In this document: positions 43,185-52,800 of the stretch, piece after piece
Numbering within the stretch: the first letter of the stretch is position 1
How the letters are laid out: each line of letters begins with the position of its first letter
NCBI RefSeq assembly: GCF_900129725.1
Contig: NZ_FQWQ01000001.1
Location: 1,860,001-1,924,000 of the forward strand
Source: Chryseolinea serpens
GTDB lineage: Bacteria > Bacteroidota > Bacteroidia > Cytophagales > Cyclobacteriaceae
Direction of reading: 5' to 3'
DNA: 64,000 nucleotides
Made by a program: the position numbers and the translations under genes
The notes under the pieces: generated by a model
Databases searched by the model: none
Seen by the model: only the letters and a program-made list of their open reading frames with translations
Told to the model about the DNA's origin: nothing

Positions 43185-44225
43185 ATGAAAAACTATCGCC
43201 ATTCGTTCGTTGGAATATTTGGACTTGTCCTGCTACTGCTAAGCGCCACCCTGCATGCCCAAACCCCGGGCTATCACCTCGTGAAGAAAACCGTCATCGG
43301 TGGAGAAGGAGGTTGGGACTACCTGACGGTGGATCATGACAACAACAAAATTTTTCTCTCGCATGGAAGCCAGGTGGAGGTCCTGGATTTGAAAACCCAT
43401 AAATCCCTGGGCGTGATAAAACCTACCAGCGGCGTGCATGGCATCGTGGCCGTGCCGAAAATCAACAGGGGCCTGACCACCAACGGGAGAACGAATACCG
43501 CTACCATTTTCGATTTGAAGACCCTTGCTCCTATTGTTGAATTGCCCACGGGGAAAAATCCTGACGCCTTGCTCTATGATCCTTATTCCGACCGTGTCTT
43601 TGTATTCAACCACAGCGGCGCCAGCGCGACAGCGATCGATATCGCCAAAGGAAAAGTATTGGGAACATTGGATTTGGGTGGCGATGGCGTGGAGGCCGGC
43701 GTGTCGGATGGAAAGGGAACCATTTTTGTGAACCTGGAAGACACTCATGAGATCGTCTCGTTTGATGCCAAATCGTTGGCGATTAAAAACCGGTGGAGCG
43801 TTGCTCCGGGCGAAGAGCCCACGGGCCTGGCCATCGACCCTTCCACGCATCGTTTGTTCAGTGTTTGTCACAATGAACTCATGATCATCGTGGATGCCAA
43901 TACCGGTAAGGTCGTTTCGAAAGTGCCCATTGGCAAACGCGTGGACGGCGTGGTCTTTGATGCCACATCAAAATTTGCCGTCAGTTCCAATGGTGAAGGA
44001 ACGATGACGGTGGTGAAAGAAGTTTCGCCGACCGAATTCACCGTCGTTGAAACCGTTGCCACGGCTCCGGGGGCAAGGACGTTGACGATGGATCCTGTGA
44101 CGCATCACATCTTTCTCTCAACCGCACAATACGGTGAGACACCTGCCGCGACAGCTGACAATCCGAATCCCCGGCCCAGCGTTGTGCCCGGAACCTTTAT
44201 GCTCCTGGAGTACGGCAGAGATTAA
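43185..44225 (+). CDS. YncE-like beta-propeller protein
   Basis: The 346-residue secreted protein has a signal peptide (MKNYRHSFVGIFGLVLLLLS, cut after LHAQ) and repeated propeller blades with the pattern NKIFLSHGSQVEVLDLKT, VFVFNHSGASATAIDIAKG and HRLFSVCHNELMIIVDANTG. Such YncE-like propellers are periplasmic binding or scaffold proteins; no enzymatic residue is evident. It precedes the PepSY-like gene by 90 bp on the same strand. Both have direct-repeat promoter elements, E and C, so they are probably transcribed separately but co-regulated. Confidence 0.85.
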   Translation: MKNYRHSFVGIFGLVLLLLSATLHAQTPGYHLVKKTVIGGEGGWDYLTVDHDNNKIFLSHGSQVEVLDLKTHKSLGVIKPTSGVHGIVAVPKINRGLTTNGRTNTATIFDLKTLAPIVELPTGKNPDALLYDPYSDRVFVFNHSGASATAIDIAKGKVLGTLDLGGDGVEAGVSDGKGTIFVNLEDTHEIVSFDAKSLAIKNRWSVAPGEEPTGLAIDPSTHRLFSVCHNELMIIVDANTGKVVSKVPIGKRVDGVVFDATSKFAVSSNGEGTMTVVKEVSPTEFTVVETVATAPGARTLTMDPVTHHIFLSTAQYGETPAATADNPNPRPSVVPGTFMLLEYGRD

Positions 44226-44260
44226 TTTCTAATCTCATTTTCTCGCCATTTCGGGTTGTA

Positions 44261-44292
44261 CAGAAAATATACAAAATCGCTTTCGTCCTTTA
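44261..44292 (+). promoter_or_regulatory. Direct-repeat promoter element, site C (PepSY-like gene)
   Basis: CAGAAA-ATATA-CAAAAT (44261-44277) followed after 11 bp by TTTA. The match to the consensus is weaker than A, B and D, but spacing is the same. The start codon is 38 bp further on. Confidence 0.5.
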
Positions 44293-44315
44293 GATCAAAC
44301 AAAAAATCAAAACGT

Positions 44316-44777
44316 ATGAAATTCACGATGCTATTTTTTGTGCTGGCCCTGAGTTCGGGTTATGCACAAGCACAGAAGTTAAAGGAAAGCGAAGTTCCGG
44401 CGGCGGTGAAGAGCGCTTTTGCAAAACGCTTTCCCGCGGTGAAGCAAGCCACGTGGTCGAAAGAAAATGCTACAGCGTTTGAAGCGGAGTTTGCGGTCAA
44501 TCACCTGGAGCAGTCCGCCAACTTCGACGCGGCAGGCACGTGGTTGGCCACCGAGACAGAGATCAAGAAAGGGGATCTTCCTTCGGCCGTGCAAGCTACG
44601 CTGAGCAAGGAGTTTGCAGGCTACAAGATCGAAGAGGCCGAAAAAGCGGAAACCTCAACCGGTGTATTCTACGAGGTAGAGGTTGAAAAAGGAAAGACAA
44701 CATACGAAATTCAAATTTCACCGGAAGGAAAGGTGCTGTCGAAGAAAGAAGAGAAGGAAGGAGCAGAAAAAGACTAA
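44316..44777 (+). CDS. PepSY-like periplasmic protein
   Basis: From MKFTMLFFVLALSSGYAQAQ the 153-residue product is a secreted protein with two PepSY-like repeats (VPAAVKSAFAKRFPAVKQAT and LPSAVQATLSKEFAGYKIEE, each followed by beta strands). These small proteins in Bacteroidota are thought to bind or inhibit other periplasmic proteins; direct evidence is lacking. The longer start at 44256 would place the direct-repeat element inside the gene, so I reject it. A strong terminator follows. Confidence 0.85.
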   Translation: MKFTMLFFVLALSSGYAQAQKLKESEVPAAVKSAFAKRFPAVKQATWSKENATAFEAEFAVNHLEQSANFDAAGTWLATETEIKKGDLPSAVQATLSKEFAGYKIEEAEKAETSTGVFYEVEVEKGKTTYEIQISPEGKVLSKKEEKEGAEKD

Positions 44778-44794
44778 AGCCCCATCCATTCCAG

Positions 44795-44826
44795 GACGGA
44801 CCCCTCGCGGGGGTCCGTCTTTTATT
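44795..44826 (+). terminator. Terminator after the PepSY-like gene
   Basis: GACGGACCCC (44795-44804) pairs with GGGGTCCGTC (44810-44819) around the loop TCGCG, followed by TTTTATTTTT. Confidence 0.93.
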
Positions 44827-44860
44827 TTTGCTTGGTACGGTCTGTGTCGTTTCTTCGGCA

Positions 44861-45898
44861 CTACACGCCGAAGTCTATCTTCTTAACAAGTATCCCGCCC
44901 TTGAAATAATACGCTTCAAACGAATGCGAATCGATGCCGAATACTTCCTCGATGCGTATCGTTTCTGCATCTCCCTTTTCGGTCAGGATATACTTCCGTT
45001 GCGCGGTTGACAAATCGGACAACGGGACCTCTTGTTCGTATTCAAACCCTTCATCGTATTCAAATTCAAAAGCCAGTTTTGCATTTTGCCATTGCAACTT
45101 TGATTCAACGCCTTTGGCAATGGGCGAGAACGACAAGTAGGCGTTGTTCTCGGACATCAACCGGCCACCCGATTGCGTGAGCATCACGATCCCGGAAAGG
45201 ACCATCGTGGCATAACCCACGCTTCGGAAAAAGGATTCGCTGATCTTTTTCAACCCCCATTTCATAAACCACGACGACAACAAACCGGCAATGGCAACCG
45301 AAGCTCCCAGTCCAATCACTTTGCCGGAGATCAAACCAAAGGAAGCATACAATCCCAGTTTGATCACGTGAAGAATCAATTCGTTTGCTGCGCGGGTGGC
45401 CACGATTTCTTCCTTGGAGAGTCCATAGCGCAGATAGAAACGATTGAACAACAGTCCTACAGCGCCCGTGAGTCCCGAAAGAAAGCCTGCCAGGAAGCCA
45501 ATGACGAGCAAGAGTTTGTGCGAAGAATGTCCGGGGGCCGGGGCTTTGCTTGTTTTTTTAAAAAGTGCGGGAAGGTTGCTGATCAGGAAGACCCCCATCG
45601 CGATCTCCAGGTAAAGCGGGTTCACAAAATGCAGAAGCCAGGCCCCGAGAAACACGGCGGGCAAGGCCGCTGGAACAAACCAGCGAACAACGTCCCACCG
45701 AATCCGGGAAAAGAAAACCGCTATGCGCGAAATCGACGATGCCACGGTACCGATGGACAGCGCCGCCGGCAGCTGTGTCGCCGGCAAGAACAAGCCCAGC
45801 ACGGGCATCAACAACAGGCCGGCGCCACCGCCACAGACCGCACTCAGGGAAAAAGCCAGGAAGGCACAAACAAAAAGGAGCCAAAGCGATGTTATCAT
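44861..45898 (-). CDS. TauE/SafE-family exporter with C-terminal extension
   Basis: From MITSLWLLFVCAFLAFSLSAV the 345-residue protein has about eight membrane helices typical of sulfite or organosulfonate exporters, including CGGGAGLLLMPVLGLFLPAT and FLSGLTGAVGLLFNRFYL. After about residue 250 it continues with a soluble domain of roughly 95 residues (WQNAKLAFEFEYDEGFEYEQ, EVFGIDSHSFEAYYFKGGI) not expected in the basic family. The start at 45898 leaves site B 5 bp upstream of the ATG; the transcript may be leaderless. Substrate is unknown. Confidence 0.85.
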   Translation of the reverse strand: MITSLWLLFVCAFLAFSLSAVCGGGAGLLLMPVLGLFLPATQLPAALSIGTVASSISRIAVFFSRIRWDVVRWFVPAALPAVFLGAWLLHFVNPLYLEIAMGVFLISNLPALFKKTSKAPAPGHSSHKLLLVIGFLAGFLSGLTGAVGLLFNRFYLRYGLSKEEIVATRAANELILHVIKLGLYASFGLISGKVIGLGASVAIAGLLSSWFMKWGLKKISESFFRSVGYATMVLSGIVMLTQSGGRLMSENNAYLSFSPIAKGVESKLQWQNAKLAFEFEYDEGFEYEQEVPLSDLSTAQRKYILTEKGDAETIRIEEVFGIDSHSFEAYYFKGGILVKKIDFGV

Positions 45899-45903
45899 GC
45901 GGG

Positions 45904-45935
45904 CAAAGCACCCTAGCAATTCTGTACATTTTCTG
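45904..45935 (-). promoter_or_regulatory. Direct-repeat promoter element, site B (TauE gene)
   Basis: On the minus strand CAGAAA-ATGTA-CAGAAT (45935 to 45919) is followed after 11 bp by TTTG (45907 to 45904). The start codon lies 5 bp beyond the TTTG box. Confidence 0.65.
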
Positions 45936-46014
45936 GATTCGCGTCAGACGATGAACACGCCAACAGGGTAAGCACTCCCCTTCAACGGGGTCGCTGGCTT
46001 CGCACGCATTGCCG

Positions 46015-47064
46015 CTATCGTATTCGCGCGGCTTCCCACGTCCTCGCGCCTTGTTTGTTGATCACCTTTGTCACCTGGCCATGGGCATCTCTTTCAAAAA
46101 AAAGATTCCAGGTTGTTGTTCTCAGGAACAACTCATTTTCGGAAACCGCCCCGGCCTCAAGTCTTGGAATGTCCGGTAGTTTTAGATAGAGCTTATCTTC
46201 TTCGCGACCGAGCGTCATGTGCCAATTCTTGTCGCCATAGTCGCCCAGCAAAGGATCGATCTGAGCGTCGCTGAGTTTTATTTCCACCGCCTGCTCCACG
46301 AAGGGCGCAAACCGGTTGAACCAGAACGTGCGCCAGGCCTGCGACTCCCAGACGGTCCCCACTAACAATTGGGCGGCAACGAGGCATGCGCTTCCCAGCA
46401 GTGTTATTTTATGAATCCTTCCGACGCTAACGAAGTCATATATAAACAGAGGGATCAGCAGTGCATCCAGGTACGCAAAATTTGAAAACAATCCATTCTC
46501 CAATCGCGGCAACCAAGACATACGGTCTATGGAGGCCCCCATCAAAATAATGGTGGCCAGGAGCAGCAGGCGTTTGTGCGCGGGTGCATTTTTCCGGACC
46601 AGGATCCCCCAAATAAAGAATAGGCTGAACATGGCGAAGGCCATTAGCTCCACCGCCAGAACACTCCATACAAAATCTTCAACGGGCGGAGGAAAAGCAA
46701 TCCGTGCGCGGATGCTTGTTGTTGGCATCAACAGGCAGATCATCGCCCCGTAGAAGGCAAAAAACATTCCCAATTGACGGTGGAATTTCAGATTGCCCCG
46801 GGCAGCCAGAAAGGTTTGCGTCAGGAAAATAAAAAGCCATCCCGCCATCAAGGCGCCATGAACATGGACAAACCAATGCGGTTTGAACGAACCGTCGGAC
46901 ACCGCCTGATAACTGGGCATAAAGCCGAGCACGGTCAACACCGGAAAAAGACACGCCATGCCTACAAAGAAATAGCGGACATAGCGCGACTTTGATGTGG
47001 TCAGTGACACCTGATCCCCGAGCGTATCGGAGGAAATATTGAGCATGGTGGTCTTGTCCGTCAT
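46015..47064 (-). CDS. Polytopic membrane protein with soluble C-terminal domain
   Basis: The 349-residue protein has about seven membrane helices (for example YFFVGMACLFPVLTVLGF, ALMAGWLFIFLTQTFLA, VLAVELMAFAMFSLFFIW, LLGSACLVAAQLLVGTVW), then a soluble tail of about 90 residues (PLLGDYGDKNWHMTL, LYLKLPDIPRLEAGA) resembling the small beta domains that follow peptidases. Histidines in HWFVHVHGALMAG and HRQLG might bind a cofactor. Function unknown. It is the last gene of a leftward run of four and is followed by a weak CCCC/GGGG hairpin at 45977-45990. Confidence 0.75.
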   Translation of the reverse strand: MTDKTTMLNISSDTLGDQVSLTTSKSRYVRYFFVGMACLFPVLTVLGFMPSYQAVSDGSFKPHWFVHVHGALMAGWLFIFLTQTFLAARGNLKFHRQLGMFFAFYGAMICLLMPTTSIRARIAFPPPVEDFVWSVLAVELMAFAMFSLFFIWGILVRKNAPAHKRLLLLATIILMGASIDRMSWLPRLENGLFSNFAYLDALLIPLFIYDFVSVGRIHKITLLGSACLVAAQLLVGTVWESQAWRTFWFNRFAPFVEQAVEIKLSDAQIDPLLGDYGDKNWHMTLGREEDKLYLKLPDIPRLEAGAVSENELFLRTTTWNLFFERDAHGQVTKVINKQGARTWEAARIR

Positions 47065-47121
47065 GAGTTTAATTTTTTAAAAGTCATCTGAAGCGATGTT
47101 GATGCGGCGACTCCCGGAAGG

Positions 47122-47784
47122 CTATTGTCCGCTTTTGTCCGATGGGTTCTTCTTTGTCGTGGGCAATGCAGCCGGAGTAGCCTCCAACTCGAGGAAGGGC
47201 GCTTGCTCTTTTCCTAAAATCTCCAGGCGACTCACCATGCGCCATGACCCGGAGGCCGGCTGCCAGGTGAACCGTTGGACAATGGCACTATCGGCGGTCG
47301 CGGCAAACTTGTAAACCATTTTTAACTCGTTACCGTCGCGTTGGCCATGGCAAAACCCTCCGTTTGGCTGGTCGCCACCAAATACGTTCAGGTCATGAAT
47401 GATGTAGCGCTTAGCGTGGTGGTTATAGCCAATAAAATACAACGCTTCCATGGGGCTGCCCAGCCGGGGAACGACTTCCGTTCCTTGCAAGTGAATGCGC
47501 AGGTATCGATGGTTCATCACCCATGTCGCTTCAATGTCCGTCTGTTCAAAAATTTTTCCGTGCGCGATGGATGAAACATTCCATTTGCCAACAAAATGTT
47601 CGAGGAGGTCATCGTGGAAAAGCCCCTCGGTAGTGTCTTTGACATTTTGAGCAAGGGACGCGGATGCTATGAACGAACAGAAAAGAATTGACAGGAACGG
47701 TACTACCGCTCTTGAATCCCGTGCGGTATATTTTCTGGGGATGATTTCTTTCACGCTGTCGATTTTAGATTTTAGGCTGATCAT
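47122..47784 (-). CDS. DUF1579-like secreted protein (paralogue 1)
   Basis: The 220-residue protein has a signal peptide (VPFLSILFCSFIASASLAQ) and a beta-barrel-like domain (HFVGKWNVSSIAHGKIF, ATWVMNHRYLRIHLQGTEV, RYIIHDLNVFGGDQPN, ASGSWRMVSRLEI) of the DUF1579/lipocalin-like type. These proteins bind unidentified small molecules or are of unknown role. It is the tandem paralogue of the next upstream gene (47936-48562), separated by about 150 bp. Confidence 0.8.
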   Translation of the reverse strand: MISLKSKIDSVKEIIPRKYTARDSRAVVPFLSILFCSFIASASLAQNVKDTTEGLFHDDLLEHFVGKWNVSSIAHGKIFEQTDIEATWVMNHRYLRIHLQGTEVVPRLGSPMEALYFIGYNHHAKRYIIHDLNVFGGDQPNGGFCHGQRDGNELKMVYKFAATADSAIVQRFTWQPASGSWRMVSRLEILGKEQAPFLELEATPAALPTTKKNPSDKSGQ

Positions 47785-47935
47785 AATGGGATTGTTTTAC
47801 ATTTTTTTGAATCATTTCAGCTCGAAGTAAGGGAGTGCCGTCAGCTTCGTCCGGATGGAAGTGGGACGACATCATTGATTGCCACGGTTGCGAGAACAGT
47901 GTCCGAGAAAAACTGATCTCTGTTCCGTTGAACGG

Positions 47936-48562
47936 TCAAGGTTGTTTTCCGCTTTTAATGGGTTGTTTCTTTTTGGCAGTGGGTGATGTCGTCACCATGG
48001 GAACGGCCCTCAGGTCCAGAAAGGGCTCTCCTTCTTTTCCCGAAATCTCCATCCGGCTCTCCATGTGCCAGGATCCCGGCGCGGGTTCCCAGATGAGTCG
48101 TTGAACAATCACCGTATCGGCCGTCGTCACAAATTTGTGGATCACCTTCAATTCGTTGCCGGTTCGATAGGCATGACAAAAACCCTCGTTCGGATCGTCG
48201 GCACCGAACACGCTGATTTCGTGCACCACGTAGTGTTTCGCTTTGTGGTTGTAGCCGGTATACGTCCATACTTCCATGGGGATGCCCAACCAGGGAACGA
48301 TCTCGGTGCCCTGCATATGAATGCGAAAGTATTGATGGTTCACGATCCATTCTGCGTCCAATTTCATGTGATCAAAAAACTTTCCATGCGCCGTCCCCGA
48401 AACAGTCCATTGCCCAACGAAATGATCCAGGAGATCATCATGGAACAGGCCGTCGGCAGGGTCTTTGTCGTTTTGGGCAAGGGACACGGACGCTATGAGC
48501 GAGCAGACAAAAAGCAACGTGATGTTTTTCACACGCGCCATTTTAGCGCTGAGGATGATCAT
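47936..48562 (-). CDS. DUF1579-like secreted protein (paralogue 2)
   Basis: The 208-residue protein matches paralogue 1 along its whole length (for example GLFHDDLLDHFVGQWTVSG, WIVNHQYFRIHMQGTEIVPW, ITLLFVCSLIASVSLAQ signal). The start codon overlaps the stop of the upstream membrane-protein gene (ATGA, 4 bp), which fixes the start and indicates coupling. The duplication is clear, but the two copies differ enough to have separate roles. Confidence 0.8.
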   Translation of the reverse strand: MIILSAKMARVKNITLLFVCSLIASVSLAQNDKDPADGLFHDDLLDHFVGQWTVSGTAHGKFFDHMKLDAEWIVNHQYFRIHMQGTEIVPWLGIPMEVWTYTGYNHKAKHYVVHEISVFGADDPNEGFCHAYRTGNELKVIHKFVTTADTVIVQRLIWEPAPGSWHMESRMEISGKEGEPFLDLRAVPMVTTSPTAKKKQPIKSGKQP

Positions 48563-49293
48563 AATATCGTGGTGTTATAGTTTGATTGAACTTCTTCAAC
48601 TTGCAACACACTACGGTCTTCCCGAAGCAGATAACGTCCCACCAGCATGGTCCAAACCGGAAGCGGGGCCACGCCCGCGATCGAGCCTATCCAGATGATC
48701 TTGTGAATAAACATGTTTGCAAAATTCATCGGGGGCTCGGGATACGTAGCCATGTCTACGGGCGGTACCCGCAGAATGACGATATCCACAAAAATGGCGT
48801 AGGCTGGAAAAAATGAACCGAACGCTACCAGGCCCAAACCGATGATCATCCCAAACCAGCAAAGCGGGCGCGGGAGCGCATCGACCAGGCGTCCATTGGC
48901 GATCATCAACCACACACCGAGCACCATGACCGGCAGCAGGTAATGTCCATCGGAAAAGATCTTGACGATGCCGAGCAGCAGAAAAAGCGCGGTAAATAAA
49001 AGCGCCCCGATGCCCACGTTGAGGCTTGCGCGACGTATTCCGGCACCTTGTTTTTGTGAGAGTTTTTGGATCCCGTACAGCACCGGGATCATAAAAATAA
49101 ATTGAAGGATAACGGCCACGTCATGGGCCCTGAACATGATATAACCAAAATTGGACACTACCCACGCCTCGCGCGTGAGCACCGCGGCGAGCAGAAATCC
49201 GTATGCCATCAGGCCGAGAATGCCACTGATCATCGCCGCCCGGCCTGCCGAGCGATACGACGATGTGGTTGCCACGAACATTTGTGCTATCAT
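48559..49293 (-). CDS. Polytopic membrane protein of the DUF1579 operon
   Basis: The 244-residue protein has about seven membrane helices (MISGILGLMAYGFLLAAVL, HDVAVILQFIFMIPVLYGI, VGIGALLFTALFLLLGIV, LLPVMVLGVWLMIANG, FGMIIGLGLVAFGSFFPAYA, IIWIGSIAGVAPLPVWTMLV). No domain is recognised; the layout is similar to DUF4386-type proteins. It overlaps the next gene by 4 bp. It heads the four-gene leftward run. Confidence 0.7.
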   Translation of the reverse strand: MIAQMFVATTSSYRSAGRAAMISGILGLMAYGFLLAAVLTREAWVVSNFGYIMFRAHDVAVILQFIFMIPVLYGIQKLSQKQGAGIRRASLNVGIGALLFTALFLLLGIVKIFSDGHYLLPVMVLGVWLMIANGRLVDALPRPLCWFGMIIGLGLVAFGSFFPAYAIFVDIVILRVPPVDMATYPEPPMNFANMFIHKIIWIGSIAGVAPLPVWTMLVGRYLLREDRSVLQVEEVQSNYNTTIL

Positions 49294-49379
49294 AAAGTAT
49301 GTTTTTAAGTTTTAGGATTTGTTTTTCGTTGGTTTGCTCCTGTGCGGATGTTGATGCAGGACAGCTCGTGAACGGGGGA

Positions 49380-49673
49380 TCAGGATATCGGGAAGCCCGC
49401 CAAACTGCTTTCCGTCGTCCACCGCCAGAAAACCTGGACCATTGCCCAGCAACCGGCCAGCAAAATGACCAAATAGAGAAAGGTCAGGGCCAACAAGAAA
49501 TAGTTCAAAGGTTTTGACGAAGGCCGGGAGACTTTGCGCCTGTCTTGCCTGGAGGCAAAAGGGATTGTGACCGAGTGGGTCGGTACTTTGCGAATGGAAA
49601 TGAAGGGCATGATCGGTATCCGCCATTTCAGGCTGAAGGCGGGAACTACCGGGGCGATGGAGAGGGTTTTCAT
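49380..49673 (-). CDS. Small single-helix membrane protein (uncertain)
   Basis: The 97-residue product has a basic, unstructured N-terminus and one hydrophobic helix near the C-terminus (YFLLALTFLYLVILLAGCWA). Its position between two leftward genes and its MKTLS start make a real gene plausible. A competing frame at 49312-49740 (142 residues) overlaps it and lacks recognisable features. No homologue is known to me. Confidence 0.4.
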   Translation of the reverse strand: MKTLSIAPVVPAFSLKWRIPIMPFISIRKVPTHSVTIPFASRQDRRKVSRPSSKPLNYFLLALTFLYLVILLAGCWAMVQVFWRWTTESSLAGFPIS

Positions 49674-49871
49674 GGCGATAATTCTTCTGGTTGATCTGTA
49701 AAAAAATGATAACCAAAAGTAGAAAGCCCGTCAAAGGCATACCTAACAGCCATCGCCCTCATGCTGGCAATCCTGTAACATGCGAAAAGAACTCGATTCA
49801 GCACTCAAACCAGCGCTGTAAAAAATCTCCCAAGCACTGTCAATCCGGTAACATCGTTGCTTATTGGGTGA

Positions 49872-52800
49872 TTAAGACACGCCGGCCTGCTCGGCCATGT
49901 AGTCGGAAGGGGTTTTGCCGTATTGTTCGATAAAACACTTGGAAAAATAGGAATGCGAACTGAAGCCCACCTGGAAGGAAACTTCAGACACCGTGCCACT
50001 GCCCTTTGCCAGCAGCTGTGCAGCGCGTTGCAATCGCATGGTCTTGATAAAATCATTGGGAGCCTGTCCGGTCAGGGCCTGGAGTTTGCGATAGAGTTGC
50101 ATGCGGCTCATGCCGACTTCTTTGCCCATCCGTTCCACGCTGAAATCAGGCTCACCGAGATAGCGTTCAATCACGGCCATGGCGCGGAGCAGAAACCGTT
50201 CGTCGGCCGAGGTGATGGCAATGGCCTTGGGCTGCAACACCACTTCGCGGCTATAGCGCGCCTTCAGCTTTCGCCGTCCTTCAATGAGGTTGCTGATCCG
50301 GCTGAAGAGTTCGCGCGCTTCAAAGGGTTTGGTCAGGTAGTCATCGGCCCCGGTTTCCAGACCCTCCACTTTGCTGTCGCGCGACGCTTTCGCCGTCAGC
50401 AGGATGATGGGGATGTGGCTGGTCTTTTCGTCGGTCTTTAGCAAGCTGCACAGTTGGATGCCATCCATTTTGGGCATCATGACGTCACTGATGATGAGGT
50501 CGGGAATGTAATGCAGCGCTTCCTCGTAGCCTGCCTGACCGTCTTTTGCTTCGACGACGCGATAGGCATTCGCGGAGAGTTCGTTTCGAAGGAATCCACG
50601 CAGGTCTGCATGATCTTCCACGATCAATATCAACGGCGCCTGAAGCTCGGCGTTTTCTTCCGTTGATGCAGAAGCCGGTTCGCCGGTTTCGGCTACTGTC
50701 ATTTCCTGAAAAGCGAATGGCGTTTCCCCGGAAAGCAGATCCTCTCCCATTTGCTGAGGAGACACTCGTTCCAGCAGTAAGGAAACGGTGAACCGGCTTC
50801 CTCTTCCGGGTTCACTCATCACAACGATCGTACCTTGATGGAGTTCCACCATCTCGCGCGTTAGCGACAAGCCGATGCCTGTGCCTTCCTGCTCGCGGGT
50901 GAGGGAGTTGTCTACCTGGTGAAAGCGATCGAAGATCTGCCCGAGTTGATCGGCCGGAATGCCAATGCCCGTGTCGCTGACGGACAACTCGACCTTAACA
51001 AAAGTTTTCTGTGGCGACCCATTTTGGCCAACAGGTTCCAGGCTCAGCGAAACAGAAACCTCGCCGTGATCGGGCGTGAACTTGAATGCATTGGAGAGCA
51101 AGTTATTGAACACCTTCTCTAATTTATCCGGGTCAAAACATACCCAAAGACTTTCGACCGGGAAATGAATCTGTAATCCGATCTTACGGCTCTCCGCCAG
51201 GGGCGCGAAGGAAGCTGTGATCCGGTGAAAGAACTCGATCAACTCGCCCGGCTGGGTTTGCAGTTTCATTTTTCCGTCTTCGAGTTTCGACAGGTCCAAC
51301 AGTTGGTTGACCAGGTGAAGCAAGCGGCGGGCGTTGCGCTGCATCAACTGCAAATCTTGTTTCTCCGGATCATCGGGGTTGACGGTACTCAATTTCTTCT
51401 CCAGCGGCCCGAGGATGAGGGTCAACGGGGTGCGGAGTTCGTGCGAGATGTTGGCAAAGAACCGCGACTTGAGCCGCTCGATCTCCAGCGACTGGTCGGC
51501 TTTCATCTGTTTGAGTTGCTGTTCGTTTTTTATACGCTCACGGCCCAACAGGTAGCGCCATCCACCATAGAACGAACATACCACGGCCACGCCGAACAGC
51601 GCGTAGGCCCAGGGCGTGCGCCACCACGGCGGAGCGATGAGGATCGTTATGGCCCGTTCGACCCAAACGCCATCGCTATTGGCCCCTCTCACGCGAAACA
51701 CGTATGCTCCAGGGGGTACGTTGTAGTAGTCGGCTGTGCGTGCCATTCCCGTCGGCCGCCAGTCATTGTCATAGTTTTCCAACCGGTACGTGTACAGGTG
51801 CAATTCGGGATGACGGTAGTCGAGAACCGCGAAATCAAAGGAAAAGGCGTCCTGGTCGTGGGTGAGGTTCAGGGCGTTCAGCGTTGACAGCCCTTCCTGC
51901 AAAGGTCCTTGCACGCCGGGATTGACCGCTTGATTGTTGATGCGCAGCGCAACGATGGCCATCCGGGGATGTACCACGCTACGCCTTAAAAGCTGGTCGG
52001 GCTGAAAAGAGTAGTAGCCGTTTTCTCCACCGAAAAACAAATTTCCCTTTTCATTTTTATAAATGGAGCAGAAGTAAAGGTCCTCCGCTCCCCGTATGCC
52101 ATAGTTCATCCCAAACCAAGTTACCGAATCCCGCGCGGGGCTGATCGCGGCCACTCCGTTGGCCGAGGAAACCCACAGGTGACCCGCGTTGTCTTCCACC
52201 AGGCCAATGGCCATCGGCAAGGGCTTGCCGGTGTAGCTATCAAGAAACGGAACGAACTTGTTGTTGGGCCGATCGAACCGATACACTCCACGGAGATGGG
52301 CTGCCACCCAAAGCTCGCCATGGGCATCTTCCAGCAGTTGGACGATCGTCATTCCCTTCAGGAAATGGGTGAACTTTCCCGTGCGGCGATCCATTAAATT
52401 GAGTCCGCCGTCGAGGGTCGGGATCCAAAAGGCGCCGGTTCGATCCTCCGTTGGCCCCATGCATGCATTTCCAATGATAGAGGTTGTATCCTTGTCGTCG
52501 TGACGGAAATGCGTGAACACGCCTGACCGGTCATCCAGCCGTTCAACGCCTCCCTCGGTCATCACCCATAGCGTTCCGTTGCGGTCCTCATAGGTGGTCA
52601 CCACATTTTCCCGGCAAAGGCTGTTGGTCCGGAGCGAATCGTGTTGGTAGTGCGTGAAGCGGCCGGTAGCCGGTTGGTAATGATAAAGTCCGTTGTCCCA
52701 TGCGCTCATCCACCAATCGCCTTCCCGATCCTGGTTAATGTGCGTGACGTGGTCTTTGAGCAATGTGGTTTGGTGGGCCGCTTGCTGGAGCAATGTTTGG

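Noticed and set aside
45977-45990. CCCC/GGGG hairpin as terminator of the 46015-47064 gene
   Set aside because: The stem is only four pairs with no T-run, so I do not list it as a terminator.
49312-49740. 142-residue leftward frame overlapping the small membrane protein
   Set aside because: Its composition is unconvincing (many histidines and prolines, no hydrophobic segment), while the overlapping 97-residue frame has a clear membrane helix.
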